A stretch of 64,000 nucleotides of DNA, taken from assembly GCF_022347765.1 (NCBI RefSeq), contig NZ_JAKRFZ010000010.1, positions 62,001 to 126,000 on the forward strand, in the 5' to 3' direction. The position numbers and the translations under genes were made by a program. Below the pieces are notes generated by a model. The model was given only the letters and a program-made list of their open reading frames with translations, had not been told where the DNA came from and did not search any database. The DNA is from Pseudoalteromonas sp. OOF1S-7 (GTDB taxonomy: Bacteria > Pseudomonadota > Gammaproteobacteria > Enterobacterales > Alteromonadaceae). Position 1 is the stretch's first letter. Every line of letters starts with the position of its first letter. This document shows, in pieces, positions 55,159 through 64,000 of this stretch.

Positions 55159-56529
55159 TTAAAACAAGGCTTCGAGCGCATCACTGAGGCTGGCAACGGC
55201 GACCACCTCCATTCCCTCAATGGCGTCCTTTGGTTTATTCGCGATTGGTACGATAGCACGTTTGAAGCCATGTTTCGCGGCTTCCCGTAGTCTTTCCTGG
55301 CCACTGGGTACCGGACGGATCTCTCCACCAAGACCAACTTCTCCAAATACCACCATTTGACGTTCCAGCGCGTGGTTTTTAAAACTAGACACCAAAGCTG
55401 CGATCAACGCTAAGTCGGCACTGGTTTCAGACACTTTCACACCACCAACCACGTTCACAAACACGTCCTGATCCGCCACTTGTAGTCCACCATGACGATG
55501 TAGTACCGCAAGTAGCATCGCCAGACGATTTTGTTCCAGACCGACCGTGACGCGACGCGGATTCGCCAGTTGAGAGTAATCCACCAGCGCCTGAACTTCG
55601 ACCAGCAAAGGCCGAGTGCCTTCCCAGATCACCATCACCAGAGAGCCGGGCGTCTGCTCTTCACCTCGATTAAGGAAAATAGCCGATGGATTACTGACCT
55701 CTTTCAGGCCCTGGCCTGTCATGGCAAAGACCCCAAGTTCATTAACCGCACCAAAGCGGTTTTTATTACCACGCAGGGTTCTGAACCGGCTGTCGCTGCT
55801 CCCTTCAAGCAAAATAGAGCAGTCGATACAATGCTCCAGTACCTTGGGACCCGCCAGTGATCCGTCTTTGGTCACGTGCCCCACCATGATAATCGCGACC
55901 TGGTTTTGCTTGGCAAAACGGGTCAGGTAAGCGGCACTTTCACGGACCTGTGATACACTACCAGGCGCGGACTGCACATCACTCATGTGCATCACCTGAA
56001 TTGAATCAATGACCATAATGGCCGGCTTTTCACGTAAAGCCAGCTGGCAGATGCTTTCAACATTGGTTTCGGCCAACGTGCGTAGTTTGTTCGTTGGCAG
56101 GCTCAGTCGTTTTGCCCGCATAGCAACTTGCTGCAAAGACTCCTCACCCGTCACATACAAGGTGGGCATAGATTCGGCCAGTAAACACATGGTCTGCAAC
56201 AACAAGGTACTTTTACCGGCTCCCGGCTCACCGCCAATCAAAATAGCACTTCCCGGCACCACGCCACCGCCGAGCACGCGGTCGAACTCTTTGAATCCAG
56301 TGGAAAATCTAGGCAAAGATTCGAGGTTAACTTCGTCCAGGGTCTGGACCTTGGCCTCCACAACACCGGCATACCCGGCCATCGTTCCGGCACGTGGTGC
56401 AGCTTTCACAGAGGGGACTCTGAACTCAGTAATCGTATTCCAGGCTTTACATTCAGAACATTGCCCTTGCCATCGAGCAAATTCCGCTCCACAATCACTA
56501 CAGACAAATGCGGTTTTCTTTTTTCCCAT
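55159..56529 (-). CDS. radA: DNA repair protein RadA
   Basis: RadA is a RecA-related helicase that promotes branch migration of recombination intermediates. From the ATG at 56529 (MGKKKTAFVCSDCG) it is 456 residues; a frame extension to 56568 is not needed. It has the C4 zinc finger CSDCGAEFARWQGQCSECKA, Walker A GGEPGAGKSTLLLQ, Walker B VMVIDSIQ-type strand, the RadA signature GNKNRFGAVNELGVF and a C-terminal Lon-type domain (VGGVKVSETSADLALIAALV). It is divergent from the PilZ gene. Confidence 0.96.
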   Translation of the reverse strand: MGKKKTAFVCSDCGAEFARWQGQCSECKAWNTITEFRVPSVKAAPRAGTMAGYAGVVEAKVQTLDEVNLESLPRFSTGFKEFDRVLGGGVVPGSAILIGGEPGAGKSTLLLQTMCLLAESMPTLYVTGEESLQQVAMRAKRLSLPTNKLRTLAETNVESICQLALREKPAIMVIDSIQVMHMSDVQSAPGSVSQVRESAAYLTRFAKQNQVAIIMVGHVTKDGSLAGPKVLEHCIDCSILLEGSSDSRFRTLRGNKNRFGAVNELGVFAMTGQGLKEVSNPSAIFLNRGEEQTPGSLVMVIWEGTRPLLVEVQALVDYSQLANPRRVTVGLEQNRLAMLLAVLHRHGGLQVADQDVFVNVVGGVKVSETSADLALIAALVSSFKNHALERQMVVFGEVGLGGEIRPVPSGQERLREAAKHGFKRAIVPIANKPKDAIEGMEVVAVASLSDALEALF

Positions 56530-56665
56530 AAAAATCAAGGCATAGTTATTGCTTAATTTAAAACTCAATTAAGCTTAGTTCAACAGTAAGCGTTAATACT
56601 GACATAAATTTGGCAAAGGCTGAAACAATAACCGGGTAAGATCTGCTGATTTAAAATGTGTACCT

Positions 56666-59170
56666 ATGGCTGAAGATAAATTACAACAATACCAAGACTT
56701 AATAGATGAATTAAAGATTGATCTCGGCGATCCTAATTTTGACTTTATCTTCAAGCAAAAAACGGCACAGCTTAGTAAGCCAGACCAGTTTCTGCTGAAA
56801 ATGGAAATGACCCGCCTGTCGCAACCTGTTGCGCGCTTTATCGATCTGCGTGGTCAGGTTTCAGGTCAGGTTAAACCTTATGAACATGAGGGCAAGCAGC
56901 ACTTTATGGATGATGTTGCGATCCGGGTATTTGAGCAAGAGGTAGCGCGTTATGGCGGCTATACCTTAGCCGTTTACGAAGCGGTAATGAACACCGACAA
57001 TAACTTTAAGGTAATGCAGAAACAAGCTGCTCAGCAGCAAAGTGACGATACACCCAGGCTAGATGTCTCTCAGGCAACCCAATACATTCGCTTTGCTTCT
57101 TACGAAAGTCGTATAGAAGAGCGAATGAATTACTCCATCAAGATCACGGTCGAATTTGGTAACCAGCGGCTTGCCAACGCCAGCACGTCTGACATCTCCC
57201 TCAGTGGCGCTAAAATAAAACTGGCACCCAACTACCATTTACACAAAGGCGATCTGGTGTCACTGCGCTTAGTTGGTCTGGAACAGGATTTTGAACTTGG
57301 CCTGAAAAGCGGGATCCAGTACGAAGTGGTCGCCGTCGACCCCGTCTCTAATGAATACAACCATATTCGCCTGAAGCGTACTTTTGTGGAAAACAACAGC
57401 GGCTTTGATGATTTTCTGCAAAGCTTTATCCACGGCAATAAACGACGTTATAAGATTAACCTGGACAACACCATGGATGCGGTCGTATGTAAGGGTTACG
57501 AGCAATATTACCTGCCCCGGGTAAATTCGTTGTTCGTGTTTTTTAGTCAGGCTAAAACCATGCTCTACCCAAGTATGGTACTGACTAATGAAAATAACGC
57601 GTATATCAACTATTATTTTGAGGATGAACGCAAAACCTCTTCTTTGTACAGTGTCTTCAACCAGCAACGCCTGGATACGCTGCTTCAGCGTCCGGAGGCT
57701 GTGAAAGAAGCCTATTGTTACACCTTCACCCATGGCAAAAATGGGAAGATTTATTTTTACTCGGCGTTTGACTGGGAACTCAAAAAATCAATCGAGTTGC
57801 AGCAATTATTTATGGGGTTTGGCAGTCAGAAAGACAGCTGGCGGATCTTTAAAGTTCAGCTAATGCCCAGCCACCATGAAGATGCCTTTATTCCCCTGTC
57901 TTTGCCTTCCAGCGCAGGAAAAAATATCGAGAAACTGAATAAGCGTCCAACCCCCAGAGTGCAGGGCTTGATTGAGAACGTCAAATATCTGATGACACTC
58001 AGCGATATCACCACGGAGCAGCAAACGGCTTATTACCAGACACAACAATACCCAAAAGAACAGGTTAACCTGATTAAGCAGTTTGGCCATGGCAAAGCCA
58101 AAGTGCCACCGCCACTGGAAGTCGTTGCACTTGAATATGTCAATCTGCGCTCGCACAAACGCTACCTGTATAAGACCGCTGTGACTGTTGTTATGGAGAA
58201 TGGTCAGGCACTGCATGGCCATACCCGGGACTTTTCCGTCATGGGCTTGCAGGTGGCACTGGACGAGCCGGCCACACTGGAAAAAGGTGATATCGTGCAC
58301 CTCGACCTGCCCGAGCTGCAAAAAATTACCAAGCAACATAACCTGACCAAGCTCAGATATGAAGTTATGGCACTCAACAAAGCAAAGACCATCATCAACC
58401 TGAAGGTCAATATTCTCAGCAACATGCAACATACTGCCATTACCTTCTTTAAGGTCCTGATTGAAAACAATAAGAATAAACTGCAACCCTGCGAAGAAGC
58501 CCCCAGGATCCCAGGTCTGTCACATGCACTGCGCAATATGGTGACAAAAAGTATTTGCCAGTTTCCTCTTTATCTGCACAAAGCTGCAGCCCACTTTAAA
58601 ATTGGTGCGATTGGCCAGGGACTCTATCCCACCACACTACACAAGATTTTACTCACTGAACTGATCCACCATAACAATCAGGAATATGTTCAGCCCCATG
58701 GATTACTGCCCAGCGATTTCATTGGCGAGTATCTGAGTGAACGGCTGCGTAAACAGTCACGTCAGGACAAGCCTTTGCAATATACGGTTTTCCTACGTTT
58801 TGACCCTCAAGCCCAAACGCTCAAAGAGGCACTGAAAAGTCAGTGTGTTGCCGCCGGGGAGTCACTGGATCCATTGTTTTTGTTTATTAAGCGGGCACTT
58901 AAAAAAGAATTACTGTTTGTATTTCATCTTTATATCTCCAAAACTGGCCGTCCTGATATGGATCACCTGGCCAACGAGCTGAGATACGTCAGCCACTATG
59001 CAATACACAAGGCAAAGGGGCTTGAAGAGGCACTGTGGAATGTCGCAGGTGTATGCGATCTGATTGAAGTGACAGAGCAGCTTCTGCCCACGTTGGATGT
59101 TGATCATAGTCAGCTGGATGCCATGCTTGAGCGCAGACGCGCCTGGCTGACCACTCAGCCGGGTTCATAA
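56666..59170 (+). CDS. Large protein with two PilZ domains
   Basis: This 834-residue cytoplasmic protein has no signal or membrane helix. PilZ c-di-GMP-binding motifs occur twice: RIEERMNYSIK followed by TSDISLSGAKIKL near residues 150-190, and LRSHKRYLYKT followed by TRDFSVMGLQVAL near 492-530. Both follow the RxxxR...(D/N)xSxxG rule. The N-terminal 140 residues and the C-terminal third are unrecognised. It is a candidate c-di-GMP effector, perhaps for pili or surface behaviour. Orthologues upstream of radA are familiar in Alteromonadales as PilZ domain-containing proteins, with no set function. Confidence 0.85.
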   Translation: MAEDKLQQYQDLIDELKIDLGDPNFDFIFKQKTAQLSKPDQFLLKMEMTRLSQPVARFIDLRGQVSGQVKPYEHEGKQHFMDDVAIRVFEQEVARYGGYTLAVYEAVMNTDNNFKVMQKQAAQQQSDDTPRLDVSQATQYIRFASYESRIEERMNYSIKITVEFGNQRLANASTSDISLSGAKIKLAPNYHLHKGDLVSLRLVGLEQDFELGLKSGIQYEVVAVDPVSNEYNHIRLKRTFVENNSGFDDFLQSFIHGNKRRYKINLDNTMDAVVCKGYEQYYLPRVNSLFVFFSQAKTMLYPSMVLTNENNAYINYYFEDERKTSSLYSVFNQQRLDTLLQRPEAVKEAYCYTFTHGKNGKIYFYSAFDWELKKSIELQQLFMGFGSQKDSWRIFKVQLMPSHHEDAFIPLSLPSSAGKNIEKLNKRPTPRVQGLIENVKYLMTLSDITTEQQTAYYQTQQYPKEQVNLIKQFGHGKAKVPPPLEVVALEYVNLRSHKRYLYKTAVTVVMENGQALHGHTRDFSVMGLQVALDEPATLEKGDIVHLDLPELQKITKQHNLTKLRYEVMALNKAKTIINLKVNILSNMQHTAITFFKVLIENNKNKLQPCEEAPRIPGLSHALRNMVTKSICQFPLYLHKAAAHFKIGAIGQGLYPTTLHKILLTELIHHNNQEYVQPHGLLPSDFIGEYLSERLRKQSRQDKPLQYTVFLRFDPQAQTLKEALKSQCVAAGESLDPLFLFIKRALKKELLFVFHLYISKTGRPDMDHLANELRYVSHYAIHKAKGLEEALWNVAGVCDLIEVTEQLLPTLDVDHSQLDAMLERRRAWLTTQPGS

Positions 59171-59173
59171 TCT

Positions 59174-59211
59174 CCTGACAGGCAAGTTCCCTCAACCTGT
59201 CAGGTGTTTTT
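59174..59211 (+). terminator. Rho-independent terminator of the PilZ gene
   Basis: CCTGACAGG (59174-59182) pairs with CCTGTCAGG (59196-59204) across 13 nt, followed by TGTTTTT. Confidence 0.85.
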
Positions 59212-59214
59212 CAG

Positions 59215-60099
59215 TTAACTCAGACCACCAAACAAAGTCAGCAGCGCTGTCAGTACCAAAAAGAACAGGATGTTACGCTTGACCAGGCGCATCATGCAGG
59301 TCGCTTCATAGGTACAGCCAAAAAATTGCTGCTCTATCTGCTCCGCGGCCAGTGCAATATCACTTACCACCTGCCTGTTTGGGGTATCAAAGTCCAGCAA
59401 GTATTTTAACCAACATCCGGTGCCCTGAGTAAAATTACCTATGATCAGATAACCAAAACTGGCTACCCTGGCAGGCAACCAGTCAAGCCAGAATAGTAAC
59501 CTGGAGAATCGTTGCGTGTGCGCGCCAAGCAGACTGCGCATCAGACTCACCTGGGCCGGCAGTTCATCTTCCTGGCGCTCAGTAAGCGTCGAAACCAGGT
59601 AGCGTGCGCTTGCATAGAGTACGGCGCCAGGCGCGCCCAACACCACAAACCAAAACATCACCGCACAGTAATGCTGGAAATTAATCCAGACCAAAGTTTG
59701 CCCAAACGTTTCGCCATTTTGCTCTGTTTCAGTCCGCTCCTGTCCCATTTGCAACGCATACAGGGTGACCGCTTCCGAGTCACCTCGCGTTAATGCATTA
59801 AGATAACCTTTATACAGGCGGCGATACCGACCACAGCCAAAGCAAACCAACAAGATCAATACATTGAGTATCAGCTGAAATAACACAAAGTCTGAAAGAT
59901 GGTACACTACCGCCACCAGTACAGTAGGCAGCACTAACCAAATCATTACCCCAAGATCAGAACAAAACAGGCCCTTATCACTGAGCTGTTTTTTGCTCCA
60001 GGCCAGGTATTTACCTAAATAGAAGTCAATCTGCCAATGTTCTGAACGGGCACCCAGGCGCTCGATCACTAAAGCAATTATGATAGAAATTAACATCAT
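59215..60099 (-). CDS. ampE: AmpE-like inner membrane protein
   Basis: AmpE is an integral membrane protein encoded beside ampD and linked to beta-lactamase induction in Enterobacteria. From the ATG at 60099 (MMLISIIIALVIERLGARSE) it is 294 residues, near the E. coli length of 284. Features include several helices, RYLVSTLTERQEDE and LLFWLDWLPARVASFGYLI, typical of AmpE and the related CbiB fold. The frame upstream of 60099 overlaps ampD and is not family-like. The start is 11 nt after the ampD stop. Confidence 0.9.
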   Translation of the reverse strand: MMLISIIIALVIERLGARSEHWQIDFYLGKYLAWSKKQLSDKGLFCSDLGVMIWLVLPTVLVAVVYHLSDFVLFQLILNVLILLVCFGCGRYRRLYKGYLNALTRGDSEAVTLYALQMGQERTETEQNGETFGQTLVWINFQHYCAVMFWFVVLGAPGAVLYASARYLVSTLTERQEDELPAQVSLMRSLLGAHTQRFSRLLFWLDWLPARVASFGYLIIGNFTQGTGCWLKYLLDFDTPNRQVVSDIALAAEQIEQQFFGCTYEATCMMRLVKRNILFFLVLTALLTLFGGLS

Positions 60100-60110
60100 G
60101 TCCGTTACTC

Positions 60111-60647
60111 TTATCTTATCAATGCAAAATATTTGTCCCAATCGAACCCTACCCCCGGGTCATACTTGCGACCTGGGGCAATATCACTGTGACCAACAAT
60201 ACGCTCCTCGGTCAATGACGGGAGCTGTTGCTGCAACCAGAGTGTGAGCTGAGCCAGAGCCTGATACTGTATTTCAGTGTACGATGTCGTGTCTGTCCCT
60301 TCCAGCTCCACACCGATACTAAAATCATTGCAGTTGTCTTGCCCCGCAAACTCCGATACCCCGGCGTGCCACGCCCGCTTATCGAACGGCACATATTGAA
60401 CAATGGTGCCGTCACGACGGATCAGACAATGTGCCGATACCCTCACACCACGCAGGGAATCAAAACTGGAGTGAGCCTGACAGTCTAAAGTTCCCATAAA
60501 TAAATCATCAATGTAATTGCCGCTGTACTCGCCAGCCGGCAACGAGATACAGTGCACCACCAGTAATGAGGGGGTACACCCTGAGGGACGCTCATTGTAG
60601 TGGGGGGAGCGCCGTTTCTGTACACCGGGATACCAATTTAACTGCAT
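60111..60647 (-). CDS. ampD: 1,6-anhydro-MurNAc-L-alanine amidase AmpD
   Basis: AmpD is a cytoplasmic zinc amidase that frees tripeptide from anhydromuropeptides during murein recycling; its loss derepresses ampC in many species. The 178-residue protein starts MQLNWYPGVQKRRSPHYNER. Zinc ligands are His in LLVVHCISLP, and His and Asp in VGHSDIAPGRKYDPG. The segment RGVRVSAHCLIRRDGTIVQY is the amidase_2 core. Mpl at 5148-6497 uses its product. It is divergent from nadC, as in other gammaproteobacteria. Confidence 0.95.
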   Translation of the reverse strand: MQLNWYPGVQKRRSPHYNERPSGCTPSLLVVHCISLPAGEYSGNYIDDLFMGTLDCQAHSSFDSLRGVRVSAHCLIRRDGTIVQYVPFDKRAWHAGVSEFAGQDNCNDFSIGVELEGTDTTSYTEIQYQALAQLTLWLQQQLPSLTEERIVGHSDIAPGRKYDPGVGFDWDKYFALIR

Positions 60648-60836
60648 AAATAGAAATACTTAGGCCTGTCTAGCTGTGCTATTACCTTAGCAAGTTTGGC
60701 ATACTTTCACTATGTTATTTTGACACCTCTATGGACCTTCGCAAAATATGCCGTTTTTACCTGTGATAACGAGATTGTCATTAACTGGCGTAACACAGTA
60801 GAATTAGGTTATTGAATAGCAAAGCCAAGATAGCCC

Positions 60837-61676
60837 ATGTTAAATGAACAGATCCCCCAGCTGGTTAAGCTGGCACTTGATGAAGACCTGAATAATCAAA
60901 GCGCAACCGATGGTGATATTACCGCTGCCCTGATCCCTGCCTCGCAACAGGCAAACGCCTATGTGATCACTCGAGAAGCCTGCGTGTTTTGTGGTAAAGA
61001 CTTGATCCTTGAGGTATTCAGACAGGTTGATCCCAGTGTTAAGGTGAATGTCCTGGTTGAAGACGGCGATACACTACAGCCAAACCAGCGCATTTTTGAA
61101 GCGACGGGAAGCGCCCGGGCGATCCTCACCGCAGAACGCACTGCTCTGAACTTTGTACAAACCCTGTCAGGGACTGCCACCTCCACTGCCCATTATGTGG
61201 CAGCACTTGCCAATACCAGTACGCAATTACTGGACACCCGTAAAACCATTCCAGGTCTGCGCGCATTACAGAAATATGCAGTGACCTGTGGGGGAGGCAA
61301 AAACCACCGTATTGGATTGTTTGATGCTTTTCTGATTAAAGAGAACCACATTGCGGCCTGTGGTGGCATTGCTAACGCGGTTGCACAAGCCAGGCAGAAC
61401 CACCCCGATAAGCCCGTAGAAGTGGAAGTAGAAAGCCTGGATGAACTGCAACAGGCGCTCGATGCTGGCACAGATATCATTATGCTCGACAACTTTACCG
61501 TTGAAGACATTCAAATTGCCGTTAAACAAACTGCCGGTAGAGCTAAGCTGGAGGTCTCGGGTAACATGACCTTAGATAAACTGGCAACCTATGCGCAAGC
61601 TGGCGTTGACTACATTTCAAGTGGTGCGTTGACGAAACACCTGCAGAGTATAGACTTGTCTATGCGCTTCGAGTAA
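60837..61676 (+). CDS. nadC: Quinolinate phosphoribosyltransferase NadC
   Basis: NadC converts quinolinate and PRPP to nicotinate mononucleotide in NAD synthesis. The 279-residue protein shows ALDEDLNNQSATDGDITAAL, the substrate-binding LDTRKTIPGLRALQKYAVTC followed by GGGKNHRIGLFDAFLIKENH, and DAGTDIIMLDNFT with the metal-binding Asp. Gene order ampD-nadC-pilA is widely conserved in gammaproteobacteria. Confidence 0.97.
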   Translation: MLNEQIPQLVKLALDEDLNNQSATDGDITAALIPASQQANAYVITREACVFCGKDLILEVFRQVDPSVKVNVLVEDGDTLQPNQRIFEATGSARAILTAERTALNFVQTLSGTATSTAHYVAALANTSTQLLDTRKTIPGLRALQKYAVTCGGGKNHRIGLFDAFLIKENHIAACGGIANAVAQARQNHPDKPVEVEVESLDELQQALDAGTDIIMLDNFTVEDIQIAVKQTAGRAKLEVSGNMTLDKLATYAQAGVDYISSGALTKHLQSIDLSMRFE

Positions 61677-61685
61677 CAGGTGTAA

Positions 61686-61711
61686 CGGCTTTGTAAGAAA
61701 ATACAAAGCCG
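61686..61711 (+). terminator. Hairpin after nadC
   Basis: CGGCTTTGTA (61686-61695) and TACAAAGCCG (61702-61711) form a perfect 10-bp stem around AGAAAA. The following T tract is weak, so it may be a terminator or RNA stabiliser. Confidence 0.65.
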
Positions 61712-62075
61712 CTTCGTTGACAAGAATGAGAAAACACTTTTTAATACGAACAAAGAATTAGCAGCTAAATAATACGTTTTCTCAATCCTATACTAACTTG
61801 TTGTGTTAACAGTACATGTAACAAATTCAGTCATATATTATGACTAGAATAAGGCGGGAAAATACCAGAATTGCAATCTTATTGTCGTAAACTGGTGGAG
61901 CAATTCCAGTATACTGGACTACTCAAAAAGAATGATTATCCGCTTTGATTTACAACAAATTTATTATAGGAATAAAGGCCTATACTGGGTCTGAATACGA
62001 ATAGCACAAGATTTAATAAACCCCTGGTGTGAGTGGTTGCTGGCATCGGGTCTAACATCCCTTAGGAGACACATC
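61712..62075 (+). promoter_or_regulatory. Long pilA leader and promoter region with two palindromes
   Basis: No gene is visible in these 364 nt. GTCATA-TAT-TATGAC (61830-61844) and the 14-bp palindrome TCCAGTATACTGGA (61905-61918) are candidate protein-binding sites. I tested for a sigma-54 site; TGG...TTGCT near 62027-62043 has the wrong spacing by one base. AGGAGA lies just before the pilin start. Confidence 0.5.
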
Positions 62076-62531
62076 ATGACGCAAAGACAACAGGGTGGTT
62101 TTACCCTTATCGAATTAATGATTGTAATCGCAATCATAGGTATTCTTGCTGCCGTTGCCCTGCCGGCATACCAGGATTACATCAACCGTGCTAAAGGCTC
62201 TGAGCTGATGGCCGCTTCAACCATGCCAAAAGCGTGTGTAACTGAAGTATCTCAGGTTGGTGGCGATCCAGACAACTGTGCGACTGGCGTTGATGCCACA
62301 GAAATGGTTGCCAGCGTAGTCGTAACAGCTGACGGCGCAATCCAAATTGATGGACAAAATGACATGGCTGGCGTTGACGTCGTCGTAACGCCGTTTAACG
62401 GTAACGCAGCAGCGACAGATGCTAACTTTGCAGCTGGCTTCACAATCTCTGAGTGGCAATGTACAGCAACGGTAGATGACGCAGTTAAAGCGGCGTGGCT
62501 ACCAGCAACGTGCACTGTGACAACACCTTAA
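62076..62531 (+). CDS. pilA: Type IV pilus major pilin PilA
   Basis: This is the pilin subunit of a type IVa pilus, used for twitching, attachment or DNA uptake. From the ATG at 62076 it is 151 residues. The class III leader MTQRQQGG is cut before Phe, which PilD also methylates; [20 protein letters not shown] follows, with Glu5 intact. The C-terminal part has two Cys pairs: [19 protein letters not shown] and [20 protein letters not shown], the latter the usual D-region disulfide. AGGAGA precedes the start. The pilus ATPase gene pilB is not between pilA and pilC. Confidence 0.95.
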   Translation: MTQRQQGGFTLIELMIVIAIIGILAAVALPAYQDYINRAKGSELMAASTMPKACVTEVSQVGGDPDNCATGVDATEMVASVVVTADGAIQIDGQNDMAGVDVVVTPFNGNAAATDANFAAGFTISEWQCTATVDDAVKAAWLPATCTVTTP

Positions 62532-62550
62532 TAACAGAGCACAATCATAT

Positions 62551-62572
62551 GAGGGAGCCTGGCTCCCTCTTT
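62551..62572 (+). terminator. Attenuating hairpin between pilA and pilC
   Basis: GAGGGAG (62551-62557) pairs with CTCCCTC (62563-62569) around CCTGG, followed by TTTGCTTT. It would give abundant pilA mRNA with limited read-through to pilC. Confidence 0.7.
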
Positions 62573-62585
62573 GCTTTCAAATCTT

Positions 62586-63818
62586 ATGAATCAACCCGAC
62601 AAAAACTCTGCCAAAGTCGATACCTTTATCTGGGTCGGCGTAAGTGCTCGTGGTAAACGTCTTCAGGGCGAGCTCACTGGTACCAGTGTGGCCCTGGTCA
62701 AAGCACAATTGCGCAAGCAGGGGATCACGCCCTCTAAAGTAAAGCGCAAACCTAAACCCTTGTTCGGGTTAAGTAGTACACAAAAAATCACGCCCAAAGA
62801 CATTGCGGTCGTCACCCGGCAAATTGCCACTATGCTGACAGCTGGCGTGGCCTTGGTTCAGGCATTGGATATGATAGCGTCAGGGGCCAAGAACAAAAGC
62901 CTCAGCAAGCTTATTACGCACATCGCCGATGAAGTGAAAGCCGGTCAGCCACTGGCCAAATCACTGCGTAGCCACCCCAGATATTTCGACGAGTTATATT
63001 GCGATCTGGTTGAATCGGGTGAACAGTCAGGTGCATTGGACCGTATCTTTGACCGGGTTGCTCTGTATAAAGAAAAAGCCGAAGCACTTAAATCCAAGAT
63101 TAAGAAAGCGATGTTTTATCCTATTGCGGTACTTTCCGTCGCCCTGATCGTAACCTCCATCTTATTGATCTTTGTTGTTCCCCAATTTGAAGAAATTTTC
63201 ACCGGGTTCGGTGCTGAGTTGCCAGGCTTTACCCTGATGGTACTGGGTATTTCTGAATTTATGCAGGAGTACTGGTGGCTATTCCTGATTGGACTTGGCG
63301 GTGCCGGGTATGCTTATAAAGAAGCCCTGCAACGCAGCGCCGCAGTGCGTCACTTTAATGACCGCATGGTGCTGCAGATCCCAGCTATTGGCGAGATCCT
63401 GAAAAAAGCGGCCGTTGCGCGCTACGCCAGAACTTTATCAACCACTTTTGCGGCAGGCGTCCCTTTGGTGAATGCACTGGAATCAGCGGCCGGTGCCTCA
63501 GGCAATATCATTTATAAAAATGCCATTTTGGACATTAAAGGTGAGGTCAGCTCAGGTAACCAAATGAACTGGGCCATGCGCAACGCTAAGATCTTTCCAG
63601 ATATGGTGGTACAAATGGTGTCCATTGGCGAAGAATCTGGTGCACTCGACAGCATGCTGGCAAAAGTGGCCAGTATTTATGAGCAGGAAGTAGATGATGC
63701 AGTCGATGGGCTGTCTTCATTACTTGAACCTATGATCATGGTAATTCTGGGCGTGCTGGTTGGTGGCTTGATTGTTGCTATGTATTTACCTATATTCCAG
63801 CTCGGCACCGTCATTTAA
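62586..63818 (+). CDS. pilC: Type IV pilus inner membrane platform protein PilC
   Basis: PilC is the inner-membrane platform on which the assembly and retraction motors act. From the ATG at 62586 it is 410 residues. It has two T2SSF domains: TRQIATMLTAGVALVQALDM with membrane segments near residues 170-200, and ARTLSTTFAAGVPLVNALES with a final membrane segment MIMVILGVLVGGLIVAMYLP. The N terminus (FIWVGVSARGKRLQGELTGT) is the cytoplasmic PilC start. It is complete. The ATPase PilB that normally precedes it is absent here. Confidence 0.95.
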   Translation: MNQPDKNSAKVDTFIWVGVSARGKRLQGELTGTSVALVKAQLRKQGITPSKVKRKPKPLFGLSSTQKITPKDIAVVTRQIATMLTAGVALVQALDMIASGAKNKSLSKLITHIADEVKAGQPLAKSLRSHPRYFDELYCDLVESGEQSGALDRIFDRVALYKEKAEALKSKIKKAMFYPIAVLSVALIVTSILLIFVVPQFEEIFTGFGAELPGFTLMVLGISEFMQEYWWLFLIGLGGAGYAYKEALQRSAAVRHFNDRMVLQIPAIGEILKKAAVARYARTLSTTFAAGVPLVNALESAAGASGNIIYKNAILDIKGEVSSGNQMNWAMRNAKIFPDMVVQMVSIGEESGALDSMLAKVASIYEQEVDDAVDGLSSLLEPMIMVILGVLVGGLIVAMYLPIFQLGTVI

Positions 63819-63837
63819 CAATAACAAAGACATTATT

Positions 63838-64000
63838 ATGCAAGAAGTTTGGCACCTTATGGAGCAGCAAACCTGGTTTTGGCTGCTGACTGTCGCACTA
63901 ACCAGCCTGTGTATTGGCAGCTTTTTGAACGTTGTGATCTACCGCTTGCCTGTCATGATGCAGCGCAACTGGCAGACAGAATGCCGGGTCATTCTGGAGC
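63838..64000 (+). CDS. pilD: Prepilin peptidase PilD (partial, cut by window end)
   Basis: Only the first 54 codons are in the window. They encode a membrane helix and the prepilin peptidase start WLLTVALTSLCIGSFLNVVI followed by YRLPVMMQRNW. PilD cuts and methylates pilins and pseudopilins. The four-Cys zinc site and the catalytic Asp residues lie beyond the window end. The gene is 19 nt after pilC and co-transcribed with it. Confidence 0.93.
   Translation, partial: MQEVWHLMEQQTWFWLLTVALTSLCIGSFLNVVIYRLPVMMQRNWQTECRVILE

Noticed and set aside
62027..62043. Possible sigma-54 promoter before pilA
   Set aside because: The distance between the GG and GC elements is 11 nt rather than 10, and it lies too close to the start codon.

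Overview
The window looks like chromosomal DNA of a marine gammaproteobacterium of the order Alteromonadales, most likely Pseudoalteromonas. The gene orders support this (rph-pyrE beside yicC; gmk-rpoZ-spoT...trmH-recG; rplU-rpmA-obg opposite ispB; yggX-mutY opposite trmB; ampE-ampD opposite nadC-pilA-pilC-pilD), as do a TyrZ-type tyrosyl-tRNA synthetase and a FolE2-type GTP cyclohydrolase. The genus is an inference; no 16S or tRNA gene is present. I found no rRNA, tRNA, CRISPR array or intact insertion sequence by eye.

Layout. 0-9.2 kb is core: a degenerate GGDEF/EAL membrane protein, a TrmB-like methyltransferase, a YadGH-type ABC pair, mpl-ubiX, rph-pyrE and yicC. 9.2-21.4 kb is an accessory region between yicC and gmk, genes that often lie close together in relatives. 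It holds a decayed integrase, an OLD-family ATPase/TOPRIM nuclease, a 44-residue zinc ribbon protein, a truncated ORF and a HipB/HipA-like toxin-antitoxin pair with two matching operators. It also holds a SEC-C protein, small unknown genes and a probable peptide locus: an XRE regulator, a membrane protein, a 40-residue double-glycine-leader peptide and an ABC-2 ATPase plus permease. A MerR regulator fused to a methyltransferase ends the region.

21.4-41 kb is core again: gmk, rpoZ, spoT, ridA, a FapA-like gene, asnA/asnC, trmH, recG, gloA, a catalytically degenerate integrase-like gene, galU, a DUF3718 gene, folA, obg, rpmA, rplU, ispB, yggX, mutY, trmB and rsmC. 42-48 kb is a signalling block: a histidine kinase overlapping a yfiR-like gene, then arcA facing arcB. 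48-64 kb carries folE2, mtnN with a CbiB-like gene, tyrS, an M23 endopeptidase, radA, a large two-PilZ protein, ampE/ampD, nadC and the type IV pilus genes pilA and pilC. The start of pilD is cut by the window end. pilB, normally between pilA and pilC, is missing.

The most interesting item is the double-glycine peptide at 18762-18884. It is too short for normal gene callers, has leader hydrophobics at exactly -4, -7 and -12 before Gly-Gly, and sits between a regulator/membrane-protein pair and an ABC exporter that could serve secretion, immunity or sensing.
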